64,000 nucleotides of DNA, taken from positions 1 to 64,000 of the forward strand of contig CAZNXJ010000020.1 of NCBI GenBank assembly GCA_964577115.1, in the 5' to 3' direction. The notes under the pieces are model-generated. The model did not search any database. It was not told the origin of the DNA and saw only the letters and a list, made by a program, of their open reading frames with translations. The position numbers and the translations under genes were made by a program. The DNA comes from CAZNXJ01 sp964577115. Its GTDB lineage: Bacteria; Planctomycetota; Planctomycetia; Pirellulales; Pirellulaceae. Positions within the stretch are counted from its first letter, which is position 1; the number at the start of each line of letters is the position of its first letter. Below, one piece after another: positions 46,137-55,984 of this stretch.

Positions 46137-47789
46137 ATGGCCGGACTCGAGACAACCTTTCGGACACTCGCGACCACGTCGAACGAAGCGGCGACGCGGC
46201 TGCTGATCGGCGCGCTCGACTCGGCCAACCGCAACATCCAGGAAGCTGCCATCCGCACGCTCCTCGAACGCCGCAGCACGGACGGGTATCGCGAACTGCT
46301 GCGGCGCTGGTCCGCTCTGGGCGCACGCTGGCAAGCGCTGCTTGCCGAACGGTCCGAGCGGCTTTGTCCCACGCTCCGGGCGATGCTCGGCGAGGCCGAC
46401 CGCGAGACGAGCGCCAGTGCAGCGGCGGCAGCCGTGGCGATGCGTGAATATGACGCGATGCCGACACTCGTCAGCGTAGCGGAATCGCGTGCCGAAGGCA
46501 TCAGCGCCACCGCGGCACGGGCGCTGTTGGCCCTTGCAGATCTGCTGTACGACGAGCTGGCGAATCCACGGAACTATCGCGAGCGGCGGGACCCTCATCT
46601 CGTCCACCAGCATGTCACGACCGCGCTCGAAGGCGCGATCGGGCGTGCAGAGCGCCATCACCCGGAACTGCTCGAAGCCTTCGTCCTGCTCGCCAAGTCC
46701 GATAACGGAGTGTTGCGGGGCGCGCTCGAGCAGCCGCGGCATCCGGCCCATGAGGCACTGCGTGAAATTTTGCTGACCAGCCCGCGACCCGGCGTGATGA
46801 ACAAAATTCTGCGGCTCTTTGAACGCAGCACGGCACCGTCGCTGATTATTGACGTCTTTGGCCAGCGGCGGGACGTACCGTTCTTGCGCCGTGCAAGCAA
46901 GTTGCTCGAAGGCGACGCGCGTGACGTCGCTCAGCGCAATCTCCGGCGCGTCACCCAGCTCCGATGGCTCGACGACCTGCATGTGCTCCAAGCGCTGAAC
47001 GATGGCGAGCAGCAGGCGATGATGGAGATCGCGGCGCTAACGAGCACCGCGCGCGACGACGTGTTTCGCACCGTGCAATTCCTGCTGAAAAACGGCACGG
47101 TGGGTGGCCGCCGAGCGGCCGCGCTGGCGCTGGCGGAATTCAGCGGTGCGGACGCCAACGCCCTGGCGCTCGAGGCGCTCGACGATTCCGACCCCATCGT
47201 GCAAAGCCACATCGTGCGGCAGGTCCGCAGCCGCAACCTGGCCGGTGCGATGCGGCGCTTGATCCTGCTGATCGACCATCCGCACGAACAGGTGCGTCTG
47301 GCGGCGCGCGAGTCGCTCGCGGAATTCAATTTTCAGCGCTATCTCGCTGCCTACGAGATCCTTACTCCCGAGGTCCGCAAGACGACCGGCGCGCTGGTGA
47401 AGAAAGTTGATCCCGACACCGTGCCGCAGCTGGCGGCCGAGTTGGCTTCGCCGAGTCGTATTCGGCGGATGCGAGCTCTACAGATCGCGCCTGTGATGAA
47501 CGTGGTCGAGGAGCTCGAAACGCAGATCGTGGCGCTGATGGGAGACGACGACCATTTCATCCGCGCCGAAGCGGCGCGCGCGCTGGGCGCGTCCGGCTCG
47601 CCGCTCGCTCAGCATACGCTCCGCCGAGCGCTCGACGATCGCAGCCAGCTCGTGAAGGAAGCCGCCGAGCAGGCGCTGGCGGCGACGGGCGCGCCGGCCG
47701 AGTTGGCTGCGCCGATCGACAGCCGCTACGTGATGCTGCCCAACGTAACCCCGCCCGTCGTCGACGATGCCACGCTGGAGCAAGCATGA
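46137..47789 (+). CDS. HEAT-repeat protein
   Basis: The 550-residue protein is made of alpha-helical repeats throughout. HEAT/PBS-type units are clearest in TRLLIGALDSANRNIQEAAIR (about 20-40), LALAEFSGADANALALEALDDSD (340-365), RLILLIDHPHEQVRLAARESL (380-400) and IVALMGDDDHFIRAEAARALG (465-490) followed by RRALDDRSQLVKEAAEQAL. Such repeats bind other proteins. There is no signal peptide, so it is cytosolic or works at the membrane through its partner: the next gene, a small membrane protein, overlaps its stop by 4 bases (ATGA). The role is unknown. I start at the ATG at 46137; a GTG at 46128 is also in frame. Confidence 0.72.
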   Translation: MAGLETTFRTLATTSNEAATRLLIGALDSANRNIQEAAIRTLLERRSTDGYRELLRRWSALGARWQALLAERSERLCPTLRAMLGEADRETSASAAAAAVAMREYDAMPTLVSVAESRAEGISATAARALLALADLLYDELANPRNYRERRDPHLVHQHVTTALEGAIGRAERHHPELLEAFVLLAKSDNGVLRGALEQPRHPAHEALREILLTSPRPGVMNKILRLFERSTAPSLIIDVFGQRRDVPFLRRASKLLEGDARDVAQRNLRRVTQLRWLDDLHVLQALNDGEQQAMMEIAALTSTARDDVFRTVQFLLKNGTVGGRRAAALALAEFSGADANALALEALDDSDPIVQSHIVRQVRSRNLAGAMRRLILLIDHPHEQVRLAARESLAEFNFQRYLAAYEILTPEVRKTTGALVKKVDPDTVPQLAAELASPSRIRRMRALQIAPVMNVVEELETQIVALMGDDDHFIRAEAARALGASGSPLAQHTLRRALDDRSQLVKEAAEQALAATGAPAELAAPIDSRYVMLPNVTPPVVDDATLEQA

Positions 47790-48181
47790 ACGCGATCCTT
47801 CACCTGCTCCCGGCACTCTGGGCGCAAAGAAATTCCGAGCTAGTCGAACATCTGCGGCCGCGCAGTACGACGGATCTGAACAGCCTGCTGACCGCCCTGG
47901 TGCTCATACTGGCCGTCATCGGGATCGTGATGCTGACGAGCCGCTTTGTGTCGGTTAGCGAGCGCCGCCGCAATTCGAGTCCGCGCCGCCTTTTCCAGGA
48001 ACTATGCCGCGCTCACGAGCTGTCGTGGAATGAGCGTCAACTGCTCAAGCGGTTGGCTGCCTGGCATGGTCTCAAGCAACCCGCCGCGCTCTTTGTCGAA
48101 CCGGAACGCTTCCTTGTCGACGATCCGGCGTTGGAACCGTACCGAGGTGCGTTAGTCGAGCTTCATGCACGGCTCTTCTGA
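47786..48181 (+). CDS. Small single-pass membrane protein coupled to HEAT-repeat protein
   Basis: The 131-residue product has one hydrophobic segment (about 33-52, SLLTALVLILAVIGIVMLTS), a basic juxtamembrane patch (ERRRNSSPRR), then a soluble domain (about 67-131) with HELSWNERQLLKRLAAWHGLKQPAALFVEPERF. That last stretch resembles a small helical domain seen in Planctomycete membrane proteins of unknown function. It begins within the HEAT gene stop (ATGA), so the two are cotranslated and probably form a complex at the membrane. The signal-anchor topology would put the C-terminal domain in the cytosol, where the HEAT protein could bind it. Confidence 0.7.
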   Translation: MNAILHLLPALWAQRNSELVEHLRPRSTTDLNSLLTALVLILAVIGIVMLTSRFVSVSERRRNSSPRRLFQELCRAHELSWNERQLLKRLAAWHGLKQPAALFVEPERFLVDDPALEPYRGALVELHARLF

Positions 48182-48470
48182 CGTTCGCCCACGATACGCC
48201 CCGTGCCTTCGGTGCCTCGCTGCCGCCAAGGCGGGCGGCTACGGGGTCGCATGGCGGGGGTGCCGCGCGCATAATGAGGTGCCCAGTCGATCGACGAATC
48301 TCATCTGGCACGCTTTGTGCTGAAGCAGGCGTGACGCTATGTTCGCGGCGAGGCACGCGTCTCGTGCGATGCGTGGCAATTGTCGGCCGGACAGGAAGCG
48401 AAGCAGCCTTCGAGCTTCAAGGGAGCGCGTCCTCCGCGGCGCCGGTCGCCTTCTCAGAAAAAGGATCCGT

Positions 48471-50669
48471 ATGCGAATTTGGCCAGGACGTCCCTATCCC
48501 CTCGGTGCGACATGGGACGGCGCGGGTGTGAACTTTGCCCTGTTTTCCGAGCACGCGACAAAAGTCGAGCTCTGTTTGTTTGACTCGCCCGAGGCGGAGA
48601 AGGAATCGCAGCGTATTCCGTTGACCGAACACACGGACCAGGTCTGGCACGCGTATATACCAGACGTGCTACCGGGCCAATTGTATGGCTATCGCGTTTA
48701 CGGCCCGTACGAACCGAACCAGGGGCACCGCTTCAATCCGAACAAAGTGGTGCTCGATCCGTATGCCAAGCTGATCGGCCGCACGCTGCGGTGGGACGAT
48801 GCCGACTTTGGTTATAAGATCGGCGATCCCGAAGCCGACTTGTCGTTCGACGATCGAGATAACGCGGCGCACTGCGCCTTGGCCACCGTCATCGACACGG
48901 CCTTTAGCTGGGGCGATGACCGGCCGCCGAGGACTCCGTGGCACAAGACGCTGATCTACGAAATGCACGTGCGGGGCTTCACGATGCTCCACCCCGACGT
49001 GCCCGAACGGCTCCGCGGTACCTATGCCGGTGTCGCGTCCGAAGCGGCGATCTCGCATTTGTTGAGCCTCGGCGTGACGGCGGTCGAACTGATGCCCGTG
49101 CATCACTATCTCGACGACCGGCATCTCGTCGAGCAGGGGCTGAGCAACTACTGGGGCTACAACACACTGGCGTACTTTGCGCCAGAACCCAAGTACGAAG
49201 TGCTGGAGACGCCGACGAATGCGGCCGATGAGTTTAAGACAATGGTGCGGACTCTGCATTCGGCCGGCATCGAGGTGATCCTCGACGTGGTCTATAACCA
49301 TACGGCCGAGGGCAATCAGGCAGGGCCCACGCTCTCGTTTCGCGGTATCGACAACGCGTCCTACTATCGGCTGGCACCTGAATCTCGCTACTACATGGAT
49401 TTCACGGGCTGCGGCAATACGCTCAACATGCAGCACCCTCGCGTCCTACAGTTGATCATGGACAGCCTGCGCTACTGGGTGCTCGAAATGCATGTGGACG
49501 GCTTCCGCTTCGATCTTGCCAGCACACTCGCGCGAGAACTGTTCGAGGTGGATCGGCTGGGAGCGTTCTTCGACATCATTCACCAGGATCCGGTGCTCAG
49601 TCAGGTCAAGCTCATCGCCGAACCCTGGGACGTCGGACCGGGCGGCTACCAGGTGGGCAACTTCCCTGTGGGCTGGACGGAATGGAACGGCAAATACCGG
49701 GACGTGATGCGGCGGTTTTGGAAGGGCGACGGTGGACTGGCCAGCGAGTTCGCGACGCGGCTCGCTGGTAGCAGCGACCTTTATCAGTTCACCGGCCGAG
49801 CGCCGTATGCCAGCATCAACTTCATCACGTGCCACGACGGCTTCACGCTCCAGGATCTCGTTACCTACAACGACAAGCACAACGAAGCCAACGGCGAAGA
49901 TAATCGCGATGGCGCTAACGACAACAATTCGTGGAATTGCGGCGTCGAAGGGCCGACCGACGACCCAGAAATCATTGCCCTGCGCGAACGGCAAAAGCGG
50001 AACCAGATCGCTACCCTGCTGTTTTCACAAGGCGTGTCGATGCTGTACCAGGGCGATGAACTAAGCCACACGCAGCACGGCAACAACAATACGTACTGCC
50101 AGGACAACGAGCTGACGTGGCTCAACTGGGAACTCGACGAGCGCAAACAGAAATTCCTCACGTTTGTGCGTCACGCCGTCGAGATCTGGCGGACGCAGCC
50201 GACGCTCCAGCGCCGCAAGTTTTTCTCGGGACGTCAGCTGCGTGGGAGCGGCATCAAGGATATTTCGTTTTTTGAACCGTCCGGAGACGAAATGTCGGAC
50301 GAGGCATGGGACACCGGCTACGTTCGGTGTCTCGGTGTACGGCTTGCCGGCGATATGATTGGCGACGTGGATGAACACGGTCAGCCGATTGTCGGCGACA
50401 CGCTGCTACTGTTGCTCAATGCGCATCACGAGCCGCTGGAGTTCACGCTCCCCGTAACACGTGAAGAACACGTATGGGAAACGCTGCTCGATACGGCCCA
50501 AGACGAGCTGCCCGAGAGACAGCGGTATCACGGCAACGATGCCTATTCGCTCGAATCTCGGTCACTCGTTTTGCTACGCACCGTGAAGCCTGGCGAATCG
50601 CCGCAGCAAAGTTCGGCCGGGAAGTTGCAATCGGCGCGTCAGGCCCGGTGGCTACAGCCGCGCATGTGA
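48471..50669 (+). CDS. glgX: Glycogen debranching enzyme GlgX/TreX (isoamylase-type GH13)
   Basis: The 732-residue protein starts MRIWPGRPYPLGATWDGAGV, the N-terminal CBM48 beta domain, and continues with a GH13 catalytic barrel: nucleophile Asp348 in HVDGFRFDLAS, acid/base Glu384 in AEPWDV, and the third acid in FITCHDGFTLQDLV. It hydrolyses alpha-1,6 branches of glycogen. With treY just downstream and treZ beyond, it is likely the TreX of the TreX-TreY-TreZ route to trehalose. Start is at 48471, with a weak AAGGAT element upstream; the longer open frame upstream is not supported. treY follows after 126 bases. Confidence 0.93.
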   Translation: MRIWPGRPYPLGATWDGAGVNFALFSEHATKVELCLFDSPEAEKESQRIPLTEHTDQVWHAYIPDVLPGQLYGYRVYGPYEPNQGHRFNPNKVVLDPYAKLIGRTLRWDDADFGYKIGDPEADLSFDDRDNAAHCALATVIDTAFSWGDDRPPRTPWHKTLIYEMHVRGFTMLHPDVPERLRGTYAGVASEAAISHLLSLGVTAVELMPVHHYLDDRHLVEQGLSNYWGYNTLAYFAPEPKYEVLETPTNAADEFKTMVRTLHSAGIEVILDVVYNHTAEGNQAGPTLSFRGIDNASYYRLAPESRYYMDFTGCGNTLNMQHPRVLQLIMDSLRYWVLEMHVDGFRFDLASTLARELFEVDRLGAFFDIIHQDPVLSQVKLIAEPWDVGPGGYQVGNFPVGWTEWNGKYRDVMRRFWKGDGGLASEFATRLAGSSDLYQFTGRAPYASINFITCHDGFTLQDLVTYNDKHNEANGEDNRDGANDNNSWNCGVEGPTDDPEIIALRERQKRNQIATLLFSQGVSMLYQGDELSHTQHGNNNTYCQDNELTWLNWELDERKQKFLTFVRHAVEIWRTQPTLQRRKFFSGRQLRGSGIKDISFFEPSGDEMSDEAWDTGYVRCLGVRLAGDMIGDVDEHGQPIVGDTLLLLLNAHHEPLEFTLPVTREEHVWETLLDTAQDELPERQRYHGNDAYSLESRSLVLLRTVKPGESPQQSSAGKLQSARQARWLQPRM

Positions 50670-50795
50670 CGCTCGTGCAAGCGGCTGACGAGCGGCGGGT
50701 CGCGCGCGATATTGCTCGGGCGGCGCGCGACGCTTGTCGACCGTAGGATTGGGCAGCGCCTTTCAATCCGCCGAGCCTTAACCCACTAGAATCGG

Positions 50796-53700
50796 ATGAC
50801 AACGCAACCCAAGGTTCACGTCCGGCAACTGCTGGATAAGTTGATGGAACGCATCTTGGATGCGCGCCGCTTGCCGGAGGCGACGTACCGGCTTCAGTTC
50901 CATGCGGGCTTTACCTTTCGCGACGCGGCGAAGATCGCCAATTACCTGCACGATCTAGGCATCACGCACTGCTACGCGTCGCCCTATCTCCGCGCTCGGC
51001 CCGGCAGCACGCACGGTTACGATATCGTCGATCACACGAGCCTTAATCCAGAGATCGGCACGGAAGAGGACTACCGGGCGTGGGTCGCGACGCTCCGCGA
51101 TCACGAGCTGGGACAGATCCTCGACATGGTGCCCAACCACATGGGCGTCGTGGGCAACGAGAACCCGTGGTGGAACGACGTGCTGGAAAACGGGCCCGCG
51201 TCACCGTACGCCAACTATTTCGATATTTCCTGGAGCGCTTCGCCTCGCCCCGAACTCCAGAACCGCGTGCTTATCCCGACGCTGGGCGAACCCTACGGCC
51301 GCGTGCTCGAGTCAGGTCAGTTACAGCTCGTTTACGAGGGCGGCGGTTTTTTTGTGAACTATCACGAGCACCGATTCCCGGTTGATCCACGCACCTACGA
51401 GATGATTCTCGGACACAGGTTCGAACAGCTCGAAGCGGCGCTGTCCGACGAGGATTCGGACCTGGTCGAATATCAGAGCATCCTCACGTCGGTTCACCAT
51501 TTGCCCGAGTGCACCGACACGGATCCGGACCGGATCGTGGAACGGCAGCGGGAGAAGGATGTCATTAAGCGGCGGCTGAGCGATCTCACGGAACAGAGCT
51601 CGGCGGTGCGCGCACACATCGAGGACGTGCTCCGCGAATTCAACGGAACTCCGGGAGATGCCCACAGCTTCGACTTGCTCGACGCACTGCTCGACCGTCA
51701 GCCTTACCGGCTCTCGTACTGGCGCGTCGCATCGGACGAAATCAACTATCGCCGCTTCTTTGACATCAACGAGCTGGCGGCGCTCAGCATGGAGCGGGAG
51801 GAGGTATTCGCGGCCGCGCATGAGCTCGTCCTGCGGCTGCTCCAGGACGAATCGCTCGACGGCCTGCGCATCGATCATCCCGACGGGCTCTACGATCCCA
51901 AACAGTACTTTTCCCGGTTGCAGGATCACTTCCTGTTGAACCTCGCCAAGGAAATCTATCAGAACGGAGACGCCTCGCCGGAGCTCGACTGGAGCGAGAT
52001 CGTTGACCTTTTGAAGGACGAGCTTCAGCATGTCGCGCAGGATGTACGCGACGTTCTGTGGCGGCCGCTCTATGTGTCCGTGGAAAAAATCCTGGGAGCC
52101 AACGAGTTGCTGCCCGAGGATTGGCGCGTGCATGGAACGAGCGGCTACGAATTTCTGAACATGGTGAATGGTCTGTTCGTCGACACCGGCCAGTCGCTCG
52201 CTTTTACTCGGCTGTACCAGGAATGGATCGAGGACACGACGAGCTTCGCGGAGATCGTCTATCAGAAGAAGTCCCTGATCCTGCGCGTCGCGTTGTCCAG
52301 CGAACTGCATACGCTCGCCTGGCAGCTCGATCGGCTCGCTCAAAAGTGCCGCAGCTCGCGCGATTTTACACTGAACAGCCTACGGCAGGCGCTGCAGGAA
52401 GTAATCGCCTGCTTCCCGGTCTATCGTTCGTATATCAGCGACGAGGGTGTGGGCGAGGCGGATCGACGGTATGTCGAGATCGCGGTCCAGCGAGCGATCT
52501 CGCGCAATCCGACTGTGAGCAAAGCGCTGTTCCGCTTCGTGCGCGACATGCTGCTGCTCGAGTATCCCGAGAACGCGACGGAGGAGGACAAGGCGGAACA
52601 GCGGCTCTTTGCCGGTAAATTTCAACAGGTCACGGCGCCCGTGACGGCGAAGGGCATCGAGGATACGGCGTTCTATGTGTACAACCGGCTTGTCAGTCTG
52701 AACGAAGTCGGCGGAGAACCCTCGCAATTTGGAATCTCGCCCGAACGACTGCACCGTTTCCACCAGGATCGCCAGGAAAAGTGGCCCTACAGCCTTTCAC
52801 CGCTCGCAACGCACGACACGAAGCGCAGCGGCGACGTGCGCGCGCGAATCAACGTGCTGTCCGAGCTGCCGGACGAATGGCGCGAACGGCTCGCGCGCTG
52901 GAGCAAGCTGAACGAGTCGCACCGCGTGGTCGTTGATGAACTGACGGTGCCAGATGCGAACGAGGAATACTTTCTCTATCAAACGCTACTCGGCGCCTGG
53001 CCCCTGGAAGACCTCCAAAACGTTCAAAATTTCGTGCGGCGCATTCAGGATTACGTCGTCAAGGCGCTACATGAAGCGAAGGTCCATTCGAGCTGGATCA
53101 ACCCGAATGAAGAATACGATCAGGCGATGCAGGAATTCGTCGCTCGAATTCTGGACGAATCGCAAAGCGCCGATTTTCTACGAGACTTCCGGGAATTCCA
53201 GCGACGCATCAGCCACTTCGGCATGTTCAACTCGTTATCGCAAACGCTGCTGAAGACAACCTGCCCGGGCGTTCCTGACACGTACCAGGGGACCGAGATC
53301 TGGGACTTCAGTCTCGTCGATCCTGACAACCGGCGGCCGGTCGATTACGATCGTCGGCGTGAGATGCTGGACCAGCTTAAGCAACGCGTTGCCCGCGCGG
53401 AGCCGGACCTGGTCGAGCTTGCGCGGGAGCTGATTGAGCAAAAAGAGGATGGCCGCGTGAAACTTTACGTGACCTGGCGCTCGCTCTGGTCTCGCCGCGA
53501 ACAGCCGGGGATGTTTTCGGCCGGCGAGTACCTTCCGGCACGCACTTCCGGCAAGCTGTCCGATCACGTCTTTGCGTTCGCTCGGCGTCACAAAGATCGC
53601 GTCGCCGTCGTCGCCGTGCCCTGCCTGCTGGCACGCGTTCTCGAAATGGGCATGTTGCCTCTTGGCGCCGGAGTCTGGCACGACACGCAGATCCAACTCC

Positions 53701-53843
53701 CGTCGCTGGGCAATCTCCGCGCTCTGCGCAATGTGTTCACCGGCGAAGTGATCGAGCCCGAAGTCGAGCAGGATTCCTGGTCGTATCCGGTCTCGGCGTT
53801 GTTCGCGAATTTTCCCGTGGCGCTACTCGAAGAACTCGACTGA
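50796..53843 (+). CDS. treY: Malto-oligosyltrehalose synthase
   Basis: TreY converts the reducing-end alpha-1,4 bond of maltodextrin to the alpha,alpha-1,1 bond of trehalose. At 1015 residues it is longer than typical TreY (about 720-960) because of internal insertions around 220-310. Visible GH13 features are the start ATYRLQFHAGFTFRDAAKIANYLHDLGITHCYASP, DMVPNHMG near 112, the nucleophile Asp360 in GLRIDHPDGLYDP, GTSGYEFLNMVNGLFV and, near the end, TCPGVPDTYQGTEIWDFSLVDPDNRRPVDY. These are TreY-specific. It lies between glgX (126 bases) and the convergent treZ. Confidence 0.94.
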   Translation: MTTQPKVHVRQLLDKLMERILDARRLPEATYRLQFHAGFTFRDAAKIANYLHDLGITHCYASPYLRARPGSTHGYDIVDHTSLNPEIGTEEDYRAWVATLRDHELGQILDMVPNHMGVVGNENPWWNDVLENGPASPYANYFDISWSASPRPELQNRVLIPTLGEPYGRVLESGQLQLVYEGGGFFVNYHEHRFPVDPRTYEMILGHRFEQLEAALSDEDSDLVEYQSILTSVHHLPECTDTDPDRIVERQREKDVIKRRLSDLTEQSSAVRAHIEDVLREFNGTPGDAHSFDLLDALLDRQPYRLSYWRVASDEINYRRFFDINELAALSMEREEVFAAAHELVLRLLQDESLDGLRIDHPDGLYDPKQYFSRLQDHFLLNLAKEIYQNGDASPELDWSEIVDLLKDELQHVAQDVRDVLWRPLYVSVEKILGANELLPEDWRVHGTSGYEFLNMVNGLFVDTGQSLAFTRLYQEWIEDTTSFAEIVYQKKSLILRVALSSELHTLAWQLDRLAQKCRSSRDFTLNSLRQALQEVIACFPVYRSYISDEGVGEADRRYVEIAVQRAISRNPTVSKALFRFVRDMLLLEYPENATEEDKAEQRLFAGKFQQVTAPVTAKGIEDTAFYVYNRLVSLNEVGGEPSQFGISPERLHRFHQDRQEKWPYSLSPLATHDTKRSGDVRARINVLSELPDEWRERLARWSKLNESHRVVVDELTVPDANEEYFLYQTLLGAWPLEDLQNVQNFVRRIQDYVVKALHEAKVHSSWINPNEEYDQAMQEFVARILDESQSADFLRDFREFQRRISHFGMFNSLSQTLLKTTCPGVPDTYQGTEIWDFSLVDPDNRRPVDYDRRREMLDQLKQRVARAEPDLVELARELIEQKEDGRVKLYVTWRSLWSRREQPGMFSAGEYLPARTSGKLSDHVFAFARRHKDRVAVVAVPCLLARVLEMGMLPLGAGVWHDTQIQLPSLGNLRALRNVFTGEVIEPEVEQDSWSYPVSALFANFPVALLEELD

Positions 53844-53919
53844 GCCGCGCGGTGCCGCACGTGCGCAATGATGGGCACGACGCGGGAAGCGGAGCGCGTT
53901 GAGTGTGATTCGCAGCGTA

Positions 53920-55782
53920 TCAGCTTTCGGGAGTGAAACGCCACGTCGACGGCCCGAAGACGACGCATTCGTACGGTGCGAGCTCGGCGACCGGTTCGCT
54001 CGTGTTGCGCGAGCCGGCGTAGCGCGGAAACTCGGAGCTTAGCAGCAGCACTTCGGCGGCGTTGTTGGATTCGGGCAACAGCTGCGTTTCGTCGGTCAGA
54101 TTGTAGAAGATGCGCACCGTCTTGCCGGCGTGGAAGGTGCGGCCGCCGCGGATCACTTCGAGCACCTCCCCCGATGCGTCGTCAGGAAAGAGCTGCGCGG
54201 AGCGATCAACGGTATTCCAAAGCGCGGGCCACTCGCGCCGGGCGCGGAGCAGATCCTTGTACCAATTGCGCATCCCCGCCTGCTCGCTGCCGTCCGGCCA
54301 GGACCATGTCAGGCGCGACGCCTCGAACGTGCTGGCGGAGGTCGGGTCTGGAATCTCGCCAGACCAGGAGAAGTGAGCGAACTCGCGCCGCCGTCCTTCC
54401 CGCACGGCGCGGCAAAGGCCCTCATCGCCGAACGAACAAAAGAACAAGAACGGGTTCTGCTCGCCGTATTCTTGTCCCATGAACAAGAGGGGCACGTAGG
54501 GCGAAAGTATCAACAGTCCGGCTGCCATCCGGTGCGCGGCGGGCGAGATCAGCGAGTTGAGTCGCTCGCCTCGCGCGCGATTCCCTACCTGATCGTGGTT
54601 TTGAATGCACGCCACAAATCGATCGCCCGGCAATCCGCGCGTCGGGGCGCCGTGTCGGCGGTCACGATAAATACTGTATTGGCCCGTGAGGAGGAATGCG
54701 TCGCGCTGTAATTGGGCGATGTGTTCCGGGGAACCAAAATCGACGTAGTAGCCGGCGCGTTCACCGGTCAGATACGCGTGTACGGCGTGATGGAAGTCGT
54801 CGTTCCATTGGGCATCGAGTCCGTACCCGCCGTGCTCGGGATCGACGAGCATCCGCACGTCGTTCAGATCGGTTTCGGCAATGACATGAATCTTGCGCCC
54901 GGTACGCTCGCGTGAGATGTCGGCGGCATCCTGGATGGCTGCGAGAATATGGTGCGGGCCCATGTCATAGATCTGGTCGGACGCGTCCAGCCGCAGGCCA
55001 TCGATGTGAAACTCTTCGAGCCACATCCGGACGTTGTCGATCACCACGTCGCGCACGAAGTCGGAGCCGCCCCCATCGTAATTGACCGCCGGACCCCAGG
55101 GCGTGCGATAGTGGTCCGTCGAATAGGGACCGAATTTATCGAAGTAATTGCCTTCCGGTCCGAGGTGGTTGTAGACCACATCCAGAATCACGGCCATACC
55201 GCGCGCGTGGCAGGCATCGACCAGCTTGTGAAGGCCGTGGGGGCCGCCATAGCTGTTCTGCGCCGCGAACGGGTGAACGCCGTCGTAACCCCAACCTCGG
55301 GTTCCGGGAAACTGCGCGATCGGCAGTAACTCGATGGCGGTAACACCCAGGTCGAGCAAGCTGTCGATGCGCGGAATGATGCTCTCGAACGTCCCTTCCG
55401 GAGTGAACGTACCGACGTGCAGTTCGTAGATGACGAGGTTTTCGCGCGAGACACCTTCCCACGCTTCGTCGCTCCAGCGAAACCATTCTGGCCGCAGCAC
55501 GGCAGAGGGTCGATGGACGCCGTCCGGTTGCCAGAGCGAGCACGGATCGGGCAGGTCGCTGCCCTCGTTGAGCCGGTACGCGTAGCGCTGGCCCTCGTCG
55601 ACATCCGACCGTACGACTTCAAAGAGTCCGCGAGGCTGCCGCTCCATGGCGACGGTTCGCCGCGTTTGGCCGTCGAATAAGACGAGTTCAACATGGCTGG
55701 CGTACGGTGCCCACACTCGCCAGTGTACTGAACCGTCCGGCATTCCGAGCGCCCCGAAGCGGCGCACCCCATGTGTTTCCAT
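53920..55782 (-). CDS. treZ: Malto-oligosyltrehalose trehalohydrolase
   Basis: TreZ releases free trehalose from maltooligosyl-trehalose, the final step after TreY. The 620 residues start METHGVRRFGALGMPDGSV, an N-terminal beta domain, then the GH13 barrel: ELHVGTFTPEGTFE near 120, DVVYNHLGPEGNYF near 201, nucleophile Asp266 in IDGLRLDASDQI and acid/base Glu303 in HVIAETDLNDVR, with IQNHDQVGNRA near 395. These motifs are TreZ-like. The gene converges on treY with a gap of only 76 bases. A purine tract at 55900-55940 on the plus strand makes its leader pyrimidine-rich. Confidence 0.94.
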   Translation of the reverse strand: METHGVRRFGALGMPDGSVHWRVWAPYASHVELVLFDGQTRRTVAMERQPRGLFEVVRSDVDEGQRYAYRLNEGSDLPDPCSLWQPDGVHRPSAVLRPEWFRWSDEAWEGVSRENLVIYELHVGTFTPEGTFESIIPRIDSLLDLGVTAIELLPIAQFPGTRGWGYDGVHPFAAQNSYGGPHGLHKLVDACHARGMAVILDVVYNHLGPEGNYFDKFGPYSTDHYRTPWGPAVNYDGGGSDFVRDVVIDNVRMWLEEFHIDGLRLDASDQIYDMGPHHILAAIQDAADISRERTGRKIHVIAETDLNDVRMLVDPEHGGYGLDAQWNDDFHHAVHAYLTGERAGYYVDFGSPEHIAQLQRDAFLLTGQYSIYRDRRHGAPTRGLPGDRFVACIQNHDQVGNRARGERLNSLISPAAHRMAAGLLILSPYVPLLFMGQEYGEQNPFLFFCSFGDEGLCRAVREGRRREFAHFSWSGEIPDPTSASTFEASRLTWSWPDGSEQAGMRNWYKDLLRARREWPALWNTVDRSAQLFPDDASGEVLEVIRGGRTFHAGKTVRIFYNLTDETQLLPESNNAAEVLLLSSEFPRYAGSRNTSEPVAELAPYECVVFGPSTWRFTPES

Positions 55783-55984
55783 TTCCCTTCCCGCGAATTC
55801 CTACTGCGTACTCAAAGTTGCGACGATTGCGGGCGGCTCGGCCCGTCTCCACCGCCCCAGCGCGCGAGCGGAGAACCGATGCAACTGCTGTACCAGATGA
55901 TAGGAGGGAGGTGAAGGGTGAAACGGAACAAAGATGCGGGCTCAAGTACGCAGGACGCTTGGCAGTTGCGGTGACCGGCGCGTT

